Shown here in pieces: positions 28,037 to 37,045 of a stretch of DNA of 64,000 bases. Under the pieces are notes generated by a model. It had not been told where the DNA came from and searched no databases. It saw nothing but the letters and a program-made list of their open reading frames with translations. Numbering within the stretch: the stretch's first letter is position 1; the number at the start of each line of letters is the position of its first letter. Origin of the DNA: Elusimicrobiota bacterium. GTDB taxonomy: Bacteria > Elusimicrobiota > Elusimicrobia > UBA1565 > UBA9628. Location of the stretch: the NCBI GenBank assembly GCA_003452935.1, contig DMMY01000031.1, positions 7,380 through 71,379 on the forward strand, given 5' to 3'. The position numbers and the translations under genes were made by a program.

Positions 28037-28312
28037 ATGCCGATAGAAGAAAAGGGTTCAAGTTGGGGTTTCCTGTTCGGCGGAGCCGCGCTGGGCGTGG
28101 CGATGGGCGCCGTCCTGGGCGTGCTTTTCGCCCCCAAGTCGGGCAGCGAGCCCCGCCGGCAGATTGGGGACTGGCTCCAGGAGAAGCGCGATGAAGGCGC
28201 GGAACTTCTGGCCAAGATCAGGGAGGAGAGCCGGCACAAAAAGGAACAGGTGGCGGCCGCGTTGCGAGCCGGCCGGCAGGCGTACGCGGAGTCAGCGAAG
28301 CATGGCGGATAA
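28037..28312 (+). CDS. YtxH-domain protein
   Basis: The product has 91 residues, preceded by GAAAGGGG. The N-terminal Gly/Ala-rich helix (F-L-F-G-G-A-A-L-G-V-A-M-G-A-V-L-G-V-L-F-A-P-K-S-G) followed by a charged amphipathic helix (R-R-Q-I-G-D-W-L-Q-E-K-R-D-E) is the YtxH pattern. The family is small, often stress-linked and membrane-associated, with no firm biochemical role. It has its own promoter and is followed by the AsmA-like gene after 66 bases. Confidence 0.8.
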   Translation: MPIEEKGSSWGFLFGGAALGVAMGAVLGVLFAPKSGSEPRRQIGDWLQEKRDEGAELLAKIREESRHKKEQVAAALRAGRQAYAESAKHGG

Positions 28313-28378
28313 AGGGGATGCCGTTTTTTCGACGGCCTGCGCCAAGACAAGATCGCGCATTTGGTAGAATTGCCGGAC

Positions 28379-30646
28379 ATGCCCCAGACGGTCAAGAAGA
28401 AGAAAGGTTTTTTCTATTACTCCTGGCGTGGATTGGGGTATCTGGTCCGCGGGTTTTTGCGCGGGCTGGGACTCACGTTCCTGCTGTGTTTTCTTTTGGC
28501 CGTGATCGCCTACGTGGGGCTGCGCGCCACGTTCGACGAGGAGCGCATCAAGTCCGTGTTCGTCGACCAGCTTCAGTCGCGGCTGCGCCGGCCGGTTCAG
28601 ATCGATCGCGTCCTCCTGACGCCGCATGGAGTCAAGCTGCGGGGCGTGCGGGTCGTCGAGAAGCCCTCCGTGCCGGGACAATATCTTCTGACCAGCGACG
28701 CGGTCTTGGTCACGGTCAAGCTTTCCTCCCTGCCTCGCCTGCGCCTGGACTTGGGCGAGGTCAAGTTCGTCTCCCCCTACATCCAGCTCCTGCGCGACGA
28801 TGCCGGCGGCTGGAACGTGTCGGATATCTTCCTCTCGACGCATTCGGCCCAATCCATGCCGGTGGGGAGGCTTTCTTTGCCCGTGTCATTTGCCGCGGAA
28901 CTCACGGTTGTCGAGCGCGGCGTCATAAAGGTGGAGGACCGGCTCAAGCAAACCAGCTATCGTTTCGGGAACGTCAATCTGGCGGTGCGCAGCTTCGCCG
29001 TCGACCGGCCTTTTTCCCTCGCCGCGGAATGCGACAACATAAGCACCCTGGCGGGCCGGAGCATTTCTACGACCTTGGCTCTGGAGGGCGCGGTCTCCCT
29101 GGCCGGCTTTGACTGGTCCGAGGCCTACCTGCGGGCCAACAAGCTCGTCTTGACGGTGGACGGCCGCACCATCCAGGGCACGGCGGGCCTGACGGGACTG
29201 CCTCCCACGGAAATTGACGTCGAGGCGAGCTTTCCGGACCTGGGTCCGCAGGACTGGCGGCGATACTTCGACAAGGAACTGGACCTTAGTCTGCCGGCCA
29301 GCCGCTGGCAGCTCAAGGCCGCGGTTCCGGCTCCCCGCCGTATCCGGATACGGCGCTTGCACGTCGAAAGTCCCCCGCTTTCCGCCAGCGCCATGGGCAG
29401 CCTGGACTTCAGCAGCGCTCCCGCGACCGTCAACGGCGAGGTCAGCGTCGTCAATTTTCCATTAAGTCAGGCCGAGGTCTTCTATCCCCGTTGGCGGCCT
29501 TTGGCCTTGCGCGGCATGCTCACGGGTTTCGCGGGGCTCAGCGGCCCTTTGAGCCGGCTTCAGCTTGAGCGCGGCAGCCTTGCTGTCAGCCGCGCGGGCG
29601 GGCAGTTTTCCAATTTCGCGGTGAATGGCGGAGATGTTTCGGTCACGGGGTCGGATGGCCTGGAGAAATTCAAGCTGTCCGTCGAGAACGGGCAAGGGGC
29701 GCTGTTTGCGAGCCCGTTTTCCGATCTATCCGTATCGGCGACCCTGGATAAGGCGGACCTGAAGGTCGAGCGGTTCAACGTGCGATTCATCGATTCTCGA
29801 CTGGCTCTCAAGGCCCGGGTGCGCAATCTCGCCGATCCCAAGGAGGTGTCCGTCTTGGGGTCCGTGGACCGCCTCCGTTGGGAGGAAGCCCATGGCCTGG
29901 TCAGTTCCATCGTGGCGCGGGTCTCCACCCAGACCGCGCCCGCGCCAGCCGCCCAGCCCCGGACTTGGGTGCGGACTTTCAAGTACGTTATTCCCAAAAA
30001 ATTCCCCGACACGATCGGGCAGATCACGATCGGGTCCGTGGCGCATAAAAATTTCGCGTTCAACAACGTGGATCTGCTCTGGGATATCAGGGGAATCTCT
30101 CCCAGCCTCAACCGCGTCAGCGGCGATGTGAAGGTGAGTTTCGGCCCGGGGCGGGTCGCGGACGTCCCGGCGGTGCAGGCCGCCAATAAATTTCTTAGAA
30201 TAATCTTCCTTCCATTCGTCTATATGCATAAGATGAACAATCTCTCCGTCTTCAGCACGGCTACGGCTTATCCGAAGACACTGGACTTCAACCGCATCGA
30301 GGGCGAGTATGGGCTTAACAAGGGCGTGGCCACCACGCGTCTGTTCTATGTGGACAGTCCGCAAGTCGTGGCTTTTGCCGACGGCGCGGCGGATTTCGGC
30401 AAGGAAACCGTCAATATGATGATCTTGACCCGCCTGACGGGCTATCGCCAGCCGTTGCCGGAGTGGTGGGTCGACGAGCTGGGCCGGCCGGCCATCGCTT
30501 TTCGCGTCAAAGGCGACTTGAACCTGCCCGACCTGGACCCGCGCCTGAGCAAGATGACCGGAGACGAGATCGAGAAGGCCCTCGATGGGGCCAAGGCCAA
30601 GGCCAAGAAGCGCTACGCGGCGCTGGAGAAACTGCGTGAATTGTAG
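28379..30646 (+). CDS. AsmA-like / DUF748-type envelope protein
   Basis: The product has 755 residues from the ATG at 28379; a TTG at 28361 is possible but falls in a -10-like TAGAAT (28365-28370). One N-terminal transmembrane helix (L-T-F-L-L-C-F-L-L-A-V-I-A-Y-V) follows K-K-K-K. The remainder is beta-rich, with the AsmA-type start V-D-Q-L-Q-S-R-L-R-R-P-V-Q-I-D-R-V and an AsmA_2-type C-terminus (G-E-Y-G-L-N-K-G-V-A-T-T-R). Such proteins span the periplasm as long grooves and are linked to lipid transport to, or homeostasis of, the outer membrane. pyrE follows after 15 bases. Confidence 0.8.
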   Translation: MPQTVKKKKGFFYYSWRGLGYLVRGFLRGLGLTFLLCFLLAVIAYVGLRATFDEERIKSVFVDQLQSRLRRPVQIDRVLLTPHGVKLRGVRVVEKPSVPGQYLLTSDAVLVTVKLSSLPRLRLDLGEVKFVSPYIQLLRDDAGGWNVSDIFLSTHSAQSMPVGRLSLPVSFAAELTVVERGVIKVEDRLKQTSYRFGNVNLAVRSFAVDRPFSLAAECDNISTLAGRSISTTLALEGAVSLAGFDWSEAYLRANKLVLTVDGRTIQGTAGLTGLPPTEIDVEASFPDLGPQDWRRYFDKELDLSLPASRWQLKAAVPAPRRIRIRRLHVESPPLSASAMGSLDFSSAPATVNGEVSVVNFPLSQAEVFYPRWRPLALRGMLTGFAGLSGPLSRLQLERGSLAVSRAGGQFSNFAVNGGDVSVTGSDGLEKFKLSVENGQGALFASPFSDLSVSATLDKADLKVERFNVRFIDSRLALKARVRNLADPKEVSVLGSVDRLRWEEAHGLVSSIVARVSTQTAPAPAAQPRTWVRTFKYVIPKKFPDTIGQITIGSVAHKNFAFNNVDLLWDIRGISPSLNRVSGDVKVSFGPGRVADVPAVQAANKFLRIIFLPFVYMHKMNNLSVFSTATAYPKTLDFNRIEGEYGLNKGVATTRLFYVDSPQVVAFADGAADFGKETVNMMILTRLTGYRQPLPEWWVDELGRPAIAFRVKGDLNLPDLDPRLSKMTGDEIEKALDGAKAKAKKRYAALEKLREL

Positions 30647-30661
30647 CCGTGGGGAGGTCAT

Positions 30662-31261
30662 ATGACCGCGATGAACAAGATGGATTTGCTGGGACTTTTG
30701 CAGGAGCACGGGGCCGTGGTGAGCGGCCATTTTCAGCTGGCCTCCGGACTGCACAGTCCGGTCTATTTGCAGACGGCCCTTGTCCTGCAGTATCCCTACG
30801 TGGCGCAGCGCATAGCCAAGGCCTTGGCCGCCAAATTCATGCAGTCCATCGACGTGGTGATCGCTCCCAACGTGGCTTCCGTGGTCCTGGCTCAGGAGGT
30901 GGCGCGCGCCAAGAAGTGCCGGGCGATTTTCACCGAGCGCATGAGCGGCATGATGGCTTTGCGCCGCGACTTTCGCATAGAGCGGGGCGAGCGGGCCCTG
31001 ATCGTGGAGGATGTGATCACCACCGGGCGTTTGACGGCGGAGATCGTGTTTCTGGCGCAGGCCTATGGCGCCAAGGTCGTCGGCGTGGGCGCCGTGGTGG
31101 ACCGTTCCGTCTCCCGGCTCTCGCTTTCCATTCCCGTGCGCACCCTTATTTCCTACCCGCTTCAGGTCTTTTCCCCGGACTCCTGTCCCCAATGCAAGGA
31201 CGGCGTCGCGCTGACCGACGCGAGCAGGAATCCGGCCATGGGAGCGGCTGAGGGGGAATGA
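30662..31261 (+). CDS. pyrE: Orotate phosphoribosyltransferase
   Basis: The product has 199 residues with GGGGAGG before the ATG. V-S-G-H-F-Q-L-A-S-G-L-H-S-P-V-Y at the N-terminus is the orotate-enzyme signature, the PRPP motif is I-V-E-D-V-I-T-T-G-R, and E-R is followed by the flexible-loop region. The C-terminal C-P-Q-C-K-D-G-V-A-L tail is found in a subgroup of bacterial and archaeal enzymes. It makes OMP from orotate and PRPP in pyrimidine synthesis. The usual G-G after T-T is R-L here, a small deviation. Confidence 0.88.
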   Translation: MTAMNKMDLLGLLQEHGAVVSGHFQLASGLHSPVYLQTALVLQYPYVAQRIAKALAAKFMQSIDVVIAPNVASVVLAQEVARAKKCRAIFTERMSGMMALRRDFRIERGERALIVEDVITTGRLTAEIVFLAQAYGAKVVGVGAVVDRSVSRLSLSIPVRTLISYPLQVFSPDSCPQCKDGVALTDASRNPAMGAAEGE

Positions 31262-31295
31262 GTTCTTTCGAACAACCGGCCACCCCCAACGGAGA

Positions 31296-31348
31296 CGCCG
31301 CCCCCCTTTTAGGGGGCGGCGGTGGCGCGCGCCGACGACGGCGCGCGC
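31296..31348 (+). repeat. Two tandem perfect GC hairpins between pyrE and the MFS gene
   Basis: Hairpin 1 has arms 31296-31305 and 31312-31321 (ten pairs, loop of six). Hairpin 2 has arms 31325-31334 and 31339-31348 (ten pairs, loop ACGA). The second ends seven bases before the next start codon. There is no T-run, so intrinsic termination is uncertain; an mRNA stability or translation-control role is equally possible. Confidence 0.75.
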
Positions 31349-31355
31349 GGGTTAG

Positions 31356-32600
31356 ATGAATCCGGCGCTTCGGGGCCGGTTGTGGACCTTGCTCGGATGT
31401 CAATGCGTCCTGACCACGGGGCTGGCTTTGTCCTATCCCTTTTTCGCCCTATACCTTCACATCGAGCGCGGCCTGCCCATGGGCTTGGTGGGCGCGGCCC
31501 TTTTTGGCTTGGGCCTGGCCACGGCTTGCGGCCAGGCCCTGGGCGGCGAGCTCTCCGACATCCTCGGCTCCAAGCGCGTCATGGAATTCGCGGTCGGCGC
31601 GCGCGGCCTGATGGTGGCGCTGATGGCTTGGGCCATGGCGCGGGGGGCTCCGGTGATCCTCCTGATCTCATTGCACGTACTCTCGGGTTTCTGCGGCAGC
31701 TTCTACGACTCGGCCGTGCGCTCTTGGATCGCCTCCGCTTACGCAGCCTCGCATCGGCTGGTGGCTTTCGGCAAGCTGCGCGTGGCGCTGAACCTGGGCT
31801 GGGCGATCGGGCCCGCGTTGGGCGGGCTCTTGGCCGGGCGTTCATATCCCGGGCTGTTCGCGATTTCCGCGGCGGCGTGCCTGCTGTGTTTTGTTCTTGT
31901 GCGCTGGACCGTCGTTCCCATGGAAAAGCTGAGGCCGGAAAGCCGGTTTTCCTGGCGGGAAACCATGAGAGCGGCCGGGGATCGGCAGTTTTTGACTTTT
32001 TGCGCCTGGTGCTCGTTGATTGCCATGGTCATGGCTCAACTCGTGGCCAGCCTTTCGGTTCACGCGGTTGGTTACGTGGGTCTTTCCGAACAACAGGTGG
32101 GATTGCTTTTCACGCTTAACGGCGTCATCGTCGTCTTGATTCAAACCCGGGTTTCCAGGACCTTGCGGCATCTGCGCTTGAGCGTCGTGCTGGCCGCGGG
32201 CTGCCTCTTTTATGCCGCGGGGTACGGCTTCGTGGGTTTTGCCCACGGCTTCATCGCCCTGGCCGCGGCGGTCGCGATCCTGACTTTCGGCGAGGTGGCG
32301 GTGTCGCCGGGTCTTTATACCATGGCCGCCAACTTGGCGCCGGAAAGATTCAAGGGCCGATATATGGGCTTTCACGGCCTGGCCCAACAGTTGGGAGTGG
32401 CCTGCGGACCGTTCCTGGGAGGATTGGGCCTGCAGCACTTGAGCCCCCGCTGGGCCGCTGCCCCCTGGTTGCTTGTCGCCGGCATGGCCGCGGCCGCCGG
32501 TTGGGGTTTTTTGAGCCTGGGACGGCGTCTGACGGCGCGGCAAGACGGCTTGCATGAAGAAATACCACTTGAGACGGCTTTGGCGGAGGTTCCCGTATGA
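31356..32600 (+). CDS. MFS-family transporter
   Basis: The product has 414 residues with twelve hydrophobic segments. The loop 2-3 motif A appears as G-G-E-L-S-D-I-L-G-S-K-R. G-Y-V-G-L-S-E-Q-Q-V-G-L-L-F at the start of the second half is typical of drug or sugar efflux members. Substrate cannot be inferred. The upstream hairpin leaves no clear Shine-Dalgarno. Its stop overlaps the purB start by four bases. Confidence 0.85.
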   Translation: MNPALRGRLWTLLGCQCVLTTGLALSYPFFALYLHIERGLPMGLVGAALFGLGLATACGQALGGELSDILGSKRVMEFAVGARGLMVALMAWAMARGAPVILLISLHVLSGFCGSFYDSAVRSWIASAYAASHRLVAFGKLRVALNLGWAIGPALGGLLAGRSYPGLFAISAAACLLCFVLVRWTVVPMEKLRPESRFSWRETMRAAGDRQFLTFCAWCSLIAMVMAQLVASLSVHAVGYVGLSEQQVGLLFTLNGVIVVLIQTRVSRTLRHLRLSVVLAAGCLFYAAGYGFVGFAHGFIALAAAVAILTFGEVAVSPGLYTMAANLAPERFKGRYMGFHGLAQQLGVACGPFLGGLGLQHLSPRWAAAPWLLVAGMAAAAGWGFLSLGRRLTARQDGLHEEIPLETALAEVPV

Positions 32601-33907
32601 TCGAGAGATATTCGCGCGAGGCCATGTCCCGTGTCTGGTCGGATGAGAATCGCCTCCGGACCATGTTGCGGGTGGAGGAGGCCTTCCTGGAGGTCCTGGC
32701 CCGAGTCAAGGGCATTCCCGCCTCCGAGCTCAAGGCATTCAAGACGGCGGCTCATCAAGGCCTGCAGGAGAGGGTCAAGGCCGGCGAGGCCAAGTCCGGC
32801 CATGAGATCATCGCGCTGCTTTCCGCGGTCAGCGCTCTCATCAAGGATAGGGCTCCGGCTTTGAACCGCTATCTGCATTACGGCCTGACCTCGTCGGACG
32901 TCCTGGACACGGCTTTAGCCCTGCAACTGCGCGAATCGGCCGACCTGCTCATGAGCGATTGGGACGAGGTCTGCGGCCGGTTGCGCACGCTTGCGCGCAA
33001 GCACAAATCGACATGGATGGCGGGCCGTACCCATGGAGTGCACGCCGAACCCGTGACCTTCGGAGTCAAGCTGGCGGGCTGGCACGCCGAGGCCTTGCGC
33101 AACATGGAGCGCCTGAGCCGCGCCCGCGAAGAGATTTCATTTGGGAAGCTGTCCGGCGCCGTGGGATGCTTCACCCAGGTGGGGCCCGAGTACGAGGCGG
33201 GGGTGTTGAATAAGTTGGGCCTTAAGCCCGAGCCCGTGGCCACGCAGGTCGTGCCGCGGGACCGGCACGCCCAGTATTTCCACGCTCTGGTGCTCTCGGC
33301 CGCGGCCGTGGAACGTTTCGCCCTGGAGATTCGGCATTTGCAGAGGACCGAGGTCCTGGAGGCCGAGGAGCCCTTCGGCGAGGGCCAGAAGGGTTCCTCA
33401 GCCATGCCGCATAAGCGTAATCCCATTCTCTGCGAGAACCTTTGCGGCCTGTCCCGGCTCATCCGGTCCTACGAGTCGGCCGTGGTCGAGAATATCGTGC
33501 TTTGGCATGAGCGCGATATCAGCCATTCGTCGGTGGAGCGCGTGGTTTTCCCGGACGCGCATATCGCTCTGGATTTCATGCTGGGGCGGTTCAAGAAGGT
33601 GTTGGACGGGCTCCAGGTCTATCCCGAGCGGATGAAGGAGAATCTGGACCGCTCCCTGGGATTGGTCTTTTCCCAAAAAGTCCTCCTGCGGCTCGTGGAC
33701 GCGGGACTTACTCGCGAGCAAGCCTACGAGCTCGTGCAGCGCAACGCCATGAAAACGTGGAGGACGCGGGAAGCCTTCGTGAAGGTGCTGGAAAGCGACC
33801 CGGCCGTCATGAAGCAGCTTTCCAAGAAGGATCTGGCGGCCTGTTTCGATTTGGAAACGTATAGCGAGGCGATCAGCGAGCTTTTAAGCCGGGGGGGCGT
33901 GGCCTAG
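32597..33907 (+). CDS. purB: Adenylosuccinate lyase
   Basis: The product has 436 residues, normal for the bacterial/Bacillus-type enzyme. The fumarase/lyase superfamily signature with the catalytic Ser loop is G266-S-S-A-M-P-H-K-R-N-P. H-Y-G-L-T-S-S-D-V-L-D-T and G-R-T-H-G-V-H-A-E-P supply further active-site parts. It acts twice in purine synthesis, on SAICAR and on adenylosuccinate. It is coupled to the MFS gene by an ATGA overlap. A purine permease lies nearby on the other strand. Confidence 0.95.
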   Translation: MIERYSREAMSRVWSDENRLRTMLRVEEAFLEVLARVKGIPASELKAFKTAAHQGLQERVKAGEAKSGHEIIALLSAVSALIKDRAPALNRYLHYGLTSSDVLDTALALQLRESADLLMSDWDEVCGRLRTLARKHKSTWMAGRTHGVHAEPVTFGVKLAGWHAEALRNMERLSRAREEISFGKLSGAVGCFTQVGPEYEAGVLNKLGLKPEPVATQVVPRDRHAQYFHALVLSAAAVERFALEIRHLQRTEVLEAEEPFGEGQKGSSAMPHKRNPILCENLCGLSRLIRSYESAVVENIVLWHERDISHSSVERVVFPDAHIALDFMLGRFKKVLDGLQVYPERMKENLDRSLGLVFSQKVLLRLVDAGLTREQAYELVQRNAMKTWRTREAFVKVLESDPAVMKQLSKKDLAACFDLETYSEAISELLSRGGVA

Positions 33908-33943
33908 CGCCTTATCCCGAATATCGGCCAGGAGACCAAATAT

Positions 33944-35140
33944 ATGCCGGCAACTGAAACAATCGCGGCCGTGCGCCTTAAGCCGGGCCAGGAGGACAGG
34001 CTCCGGGCCGGGCATCTGTGGATTTTCTCCAACGAGATCGGCAAGATCGAGGGGAGCGTCGAGCCGGGCTGCCTGGCGCAGGTCTTCACGGCCGGGGGGC
34101 AGAGCCTGGGCATCGCCTTCTACCATCCCAACAGCCTCATCGCCTGCCGCATGCTCTCATCGCAAGTCGAGCCCATCGACGCCGGCTTTTTCCGCAAGCG
34201 GCTGGCCGCGGCCCTGGCTTACCGGCAGAGGATGTGCCCCGGGGAGACCTCCTACCGGCTCTGCTTCGGCGAGTCCGACGGACTGCCCGGCTTGGTGGCG
34301 GATCGCTACGGCGACGTCGTGGTCCTGCAGATCTTCGCGGCCGGCATGGAGGCGCGCCTGCCTCTCATCGAGGGCGCGCTCAAGGAGCTTCTCGAGCCGC
34401 GCGGCGTCTTCCTTAAGAATGATCACCGCCAGCGCCAGCTCGAGGGGCTGCCCGGCGAATGCAGGCTTCTGTCCGGGGCCGTGCCCGAGCGCGTGGCCAT
34501 CAGCGAGGGTGGGTTGAGTTTCTTGGTGCCTATCGGCGAGGGTCAAAAGACCGGGCACTACTTCGACCAGCGCGAGAATCGGGCTTTTTTGAGGCCTTTC
34601 CTGGCGGGGCGGACCGTCCTGGACCTTTACTGTTACACCGGCGCTTTCGCGGTCAATGCGGCCAAGTCCGGAGCTAAGTCGGTCCTGGCCATCGATAGTT
34701 CCCAGGCGGCCATCGATCTGGTCCGGGAGAACGCCAAGCTCAACGGCGTCGGCGACATCGTCAATTGCGACGAGGCGGACGCCGAAACGGTCCTGCAAAG
34801 CTTCGCCGCGGGCAGCCAGCCTTTCCGGCCGGATGTGATCCTGCTCGACCCTCCGAGCTTCGTGCCTTCCAAGAAGCATCTGCTCAAGGCCTTGCGCACT
34901 TACTCCAAGCTCAACAGCCTGGCCCTGCGGGCCCTGGCGCCGGGAGGGCTGTTGGCCGCCTCCACCTGCTCCCATCACGTGGGGCGGGAGCAGTTCCTCG
35001 ACATGCTGCGCCATGCCCAGGGCAAGGCGCAGAAGTCCGCGCGGCTGGTGGCCTTGCGCGGCCAAGCGGCGGATCATCCCGTGCTCCTGGCCATGCCCGA
35101 GACCGAATACCTGCACTTCGCGCTGCTCGAGGTCCTTTGA
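33944..35140 (+). CDS. RlmI-type 23S rRNA (cytosine-C5) methyltransferase
   Basis: The product has 398 residues: an N-terminal PUA domain (about 8-85, G-H-L-W-I-F-S-N-E-I) and a Rossmann SAM domain with V-L-D-L-Y-C-Y-T-G-A-F, V-L-A-I-D-S-S and the catalytic-loop D-P-P-S-F. S-T-C-S-H-H is near the C-terminus. This layout is that of RlmI and relatives, which modify C1962 of 23S rRNA; a related rRNA or tRNA target is possible. AGGAG lies ten bases before the ATG. Confidence 0.85.
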   Translation: MPATETIAAVRLKPGQEDRLRAGHLWIFSNEIGKIEGSVEPGCLAQVFTAGGQSLGIAFYHPNSLIACRMLSSQVEPIDAGFFRKRLAAALAYRQRMCPGETSYRLCFGESDGLPGLVADRYGDVVVLQIFAAGMEARLPLIEGALKELLEPRGVFLKNDHRQRQLEGLPGECRLLSGAVPERVAISEGGLSFLVPIGEGQKTGHYFDQRENRAFLRPFLAGRTVLDLYCYTGAFAVNAAKSGAKSVLAIDSSQAAIDLVRENAKLNGVGDIVNCDEADAETVLQSFAAGSQPFRPDVILLDPPSFVPSKKHLLKALRTYSKLNSLALRALAPGGLLAASTCSHHVGREQFLDMLRHAQGKAQKSARLVALRGQAADHPVLLAMPETEYLHFALLEVL

Positions 35141-35307
35141 TGTTATCAAGCCGCGGGGGGGAAGGGGATGCCGCCGCCATGGAGACCATCGGCGCCTCGC
35201 TGGCCCGGCACGGCCGGCGCATCGAGCTCATCAGAAAAAAATCCTCCGCTTCCATCGCGGGCAGGAAGCGGAGTCCGAGTCGAGACGTCCGGCCGCTAGG
35301 GCTCTAG
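35140..35307 (+). CDS. Possible small basic protein
   Basis: The frame has 55 codons. The ATG overlaps the previous stop as TGATG, and a second ATG at 35179 would give a 42-residue product. It is rich in Arg, Lys and Ser with a predicted amphipathic helix (G-A-S-L-A-R-H-G-R-R-I-E-L-I-R). It overlaps the convergent gene by 12 bases. There is no family match I can recognise, so this is a tentative call based on junction type alone. Confidence 0.35.
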   Translation: MLSSRGGEGDAAAMETIGASLARHGRRIELIRKKSSASIAGRKRSPSRDVRPLGL

Positions 35308-35496
35308 CGGCTTGTCCTTGGAATCGATTCCCAGCTGGGCCGCGAGGCTGGTGAAGTCCATCTTTTGCCGGTCGTACTGCGCCTCGAGTTCCTGCCAGCC
35401 GCGGTCGAACTCCATGGGCATGTTCTCGGCCGTCTTCCCGTTGCGGGGGCCTTTCGCGCGCTTGGTTGTCTTCTTTTTTGCCGTTGTCTTCTTCAT
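35296..35496 (-). CDS. Small Lys-rich basic protein
   Basis: The product has 66 residues from the ATG at 35496, with GAGG five bases upstream. The N-terminus is Lys/Thr-rich (K-K-T-T-A-K-K-K-T-T-K-R), resembling a nucleic-acid-binding tail. The rest is an acidic helix (F-D-R-G-W-Q-E-L-E-A-Q-Y-D). A near-consensus promoter lies directly upstream, which argues that the gene is real and well expressed. No family recognised. Confidence 0.65.
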   Translation of the reverse strand: MKKTTAKKKTTKRAKGPRNGKTAENMPMEFDRGWQELEAQYDRQKMDFTSLAAQLGIDSKDKPLEP

Positions 35497-35511
35497 GTCG
35501 ACCTCGCCCAA

Positions 35512-35540
35512 AGTATAGACCCCCAATCTGATTTCGTCAA
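35512..35540 (-). promoter_or_regulatory. Near-consensus sigma70 promoter
   Basis: On the minus strand TTGACG (35540-35535), 17 bases, TATACT (35517-35512). Predicted start near 35505, leaving a leader of about ten bases before the ATG at 35496. Confidence 0.75.
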
Positions 35541-35562
35541 TAGTTTTTTTGGTTAGGCGTCG

Positions 35563-36909
35563 TCACAGGCAGGCGTAGCGCAGGAGGAAGAGAACCGCCA
35601 AGGCCCAAAGCAGCGGCGGCGTCTGCTTGCCGCGGCCGGCGCAGAATTTGAGCAGGGGATAGGAGATGAAGCCCGCGGCGATTCCGTCGGCGATATTGAA
35701 GGTGAAAGGGATCACGGCCATGGTCAGGAAAGCGGGCAGGCCCTCGGTCGCGTCGTCCCAGTCGATATGACGCGCGGTCGCCGCCATCAGCGAGCCCACG
35801 AGGATCAGGGCCGGAGCCGTGACCGGATGGATGAGCGCTCCCGAGCCGAGGGCCACGCTGCCGCCGATGGACTGCACCAGCGGCGAGAAGAAGAGGCTGA
35901 GCAGGAACAGCAAGCCCGTCGTGACCGCGGTCAAGCCGGTGCGGCCGCCTTGGGCGACGCCGGTGGCGCTCTCGATGTAGCTGGAGACCGTCGAGGTGCC
36001 GAGGCAGGCGCCCGCCGTGGTCGCGACCGCGTCGCAGAGAAGCGCTCGAGACGCCCTCGGCAGTTTGCCGTCCTTCATGAGTCCCGCCTGCACGCCGACT
36101 CCCACCAGGGTTCCCAGGGTGTCGAAGAGGGTCATGAAGAGGAAGATGAGCACGATGGAGAAATTGTTCCAGGTGAGAAGGCCTCCGAGGTCCAGCCGGA
36201 ACAAAGTCGGGGCAAGCGATGGCGGAGCGCTGAAGACCCCGGTTAGCCGGATCAGTCCCAAAGCCGCTCCCAGGGCGCTTGTGGCCAGCATTCCGATGAG
36301 GATGGCGCCGCGCGTCTTGCGGGCCATGAGGCCGGCGGTCACGGCGAGGCCGAACAGGGCCAGCAGGACCGGTTTGGAGGTCACGGGACCGAGCGCGACC
36401 AGGGTGGGGGCATTGGCCACGACCACTCCCGCCTCCTTGAGCCCGATAAGCGCCACGAAAAGCCCGATGCCCGAGGCGATGCCGAATTTGAGGGCCTGGG
36501 GCACCGAGTTGATGAGAATCTCCCGCAGACGCGTCAGGGTGAGCGCGAGAAAGACGCAGCCCGAGACAAAGACTAGGGCCAGGGCCTTGGGCCAGGCCAC
36601 GCCCATGCCCGATACCACGACGTAGGCGAAGAAAAAGTTCTCGCCCATCAAGGGAGCTTGCGCGATGGGATAGTTGGCCCACAGCCCCATGAGAATGCAG
36701 CCTAGGGCGCTGGAGATGCAGGTGGCGGTGAAGACGGCTCCAGGATCCATCCCCGCCGAGGCCAGGACCTGGGGCTGGACGAATATGATGTAAGCCATGG
36801 TCAGAAACGTTGTCAAGCCGGCCGCGAGCTCCGTGCGCGCGTCGGTCTTGCGGCCGCTGAGATCAAAGACGCGGTCCAGCATCGAGGCAAGGGGCGTGTG
36901 GGCGGGCAT
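35563..36909 (-). CDS. NCS2-family (AzgA-type) purine permease
   Basis: The product has 448 residues with 12-14 hydrophobic segments. T-E-L-A-A-G-L-T-T-F-L-T-M-A-Y-I near the N-terminus, G-E-N-F-F-F-A-Y, L-F-D-T-L-G-T-L and S-S-Y-I-E-S-A-T-G are hallmark AzgA/GhxP segments. These proton symporters import adenine, guanine or hypoxanthine. Closeness to purB is suggestive. No Shine-Dalgarno precedes the ATG. Confidence 0.9.
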   Translation of the reverse strand: MPAHTPLASMLDRVFDLSGRKTDARTELAAGLTTFLTMAYIIFVQPQVLASAGMDPGAVFTATCISSALGCILMGLWANYPIAQAPLMGENFFFAYVVVSGMGVAWPKALALVFVSGCVFLALTLTRLREILINSVPQALKFGIASGIGLFVALIGLKEAGVVVANAPTLVALGPVTSKPVLLALFGLAVTAGLMARKTRGAILIGMLATSALGAALGLIRLTGVFSAPPSLAPTLFRLDLGGLLTWNNFSIVLIFLFMTLFDTLGTLVGVGVQAGLMKDGKLPRASRALLCDAVATTAGACLGTSTVSSYIESATGVAQGGRTGLTAVTTGLLFLLSLFFSPLVQSIGGSVALGSGALIHPVTAPALILVGSLMAATARHIDWDDATEGLPAFLTMAVIPFTFNIADGIAAGFISYPLLKFCAGRGKQTPPLLWALAVLFLLRYACL

Positions 36910-36930
36910 GGACGTTTTTTTGACAGAGCT

Positions 36931-36939
36931 ATCATAGCA
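36931..36939 (-). promoter_or_regulatory. Extended -10 promoter of the purine permease
   Basis: TGCTATGAT on the minus strand (36939-36931). Expected start near 36924, about 15 bases before the ATG. No -35 element is evident. Confidence 0.5.
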
Positions 36940-36971
36940 TACGTTTTGAAGGCGCGCTGAGCGGGCCGAAG

Positions 36972-36999
36972 GGCCTAGTCATGGCTAGGCCTAAAGGCC
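36972..36999 (+). repeat. Small inverted repeats in the divergent promoter region
   Basis: GGCCTAG (36972-36978) pairs with CTAGGCC (36985-36991) around a six-base loop, and GGCC recurs at 36996-36999. The dyad lies between the divergent promoters of the permease and first subtilase genes and could be an operator. Confidence 0.4.
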
Positions 37000-37007
37000 C
37001 AATATCG

Positions 37008-37016
37008 TGCTATAAT
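37008..37016 (+). promoter_or_regulatory. Extended -10 promoter of the first subtilase
   Basis: TGCTATAAT at 37008-37016; the start is predicted near 37023, with AAAAAGGAGG then positioned correctly for the ATG at 37046. Confidence 0.6.
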
Positions 37017-37045
37017 CTGCGGACGTTATGAAAAAGGAGGCCGTC

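Noticed and set aside
29726..31192. 488-codon minus-strand frame opposite the AsmA-like and pyrE genes
   Set aside because: It spans two well-supported genes and their junction and has no motif or ribosome site.
37028..37045. Earlier start of the first subtilase at 37028
   Set aside because: The six codons contain the AAAAAGGAGG ribosome site for the ATG at 37046, which also gives a proper signal peptide.
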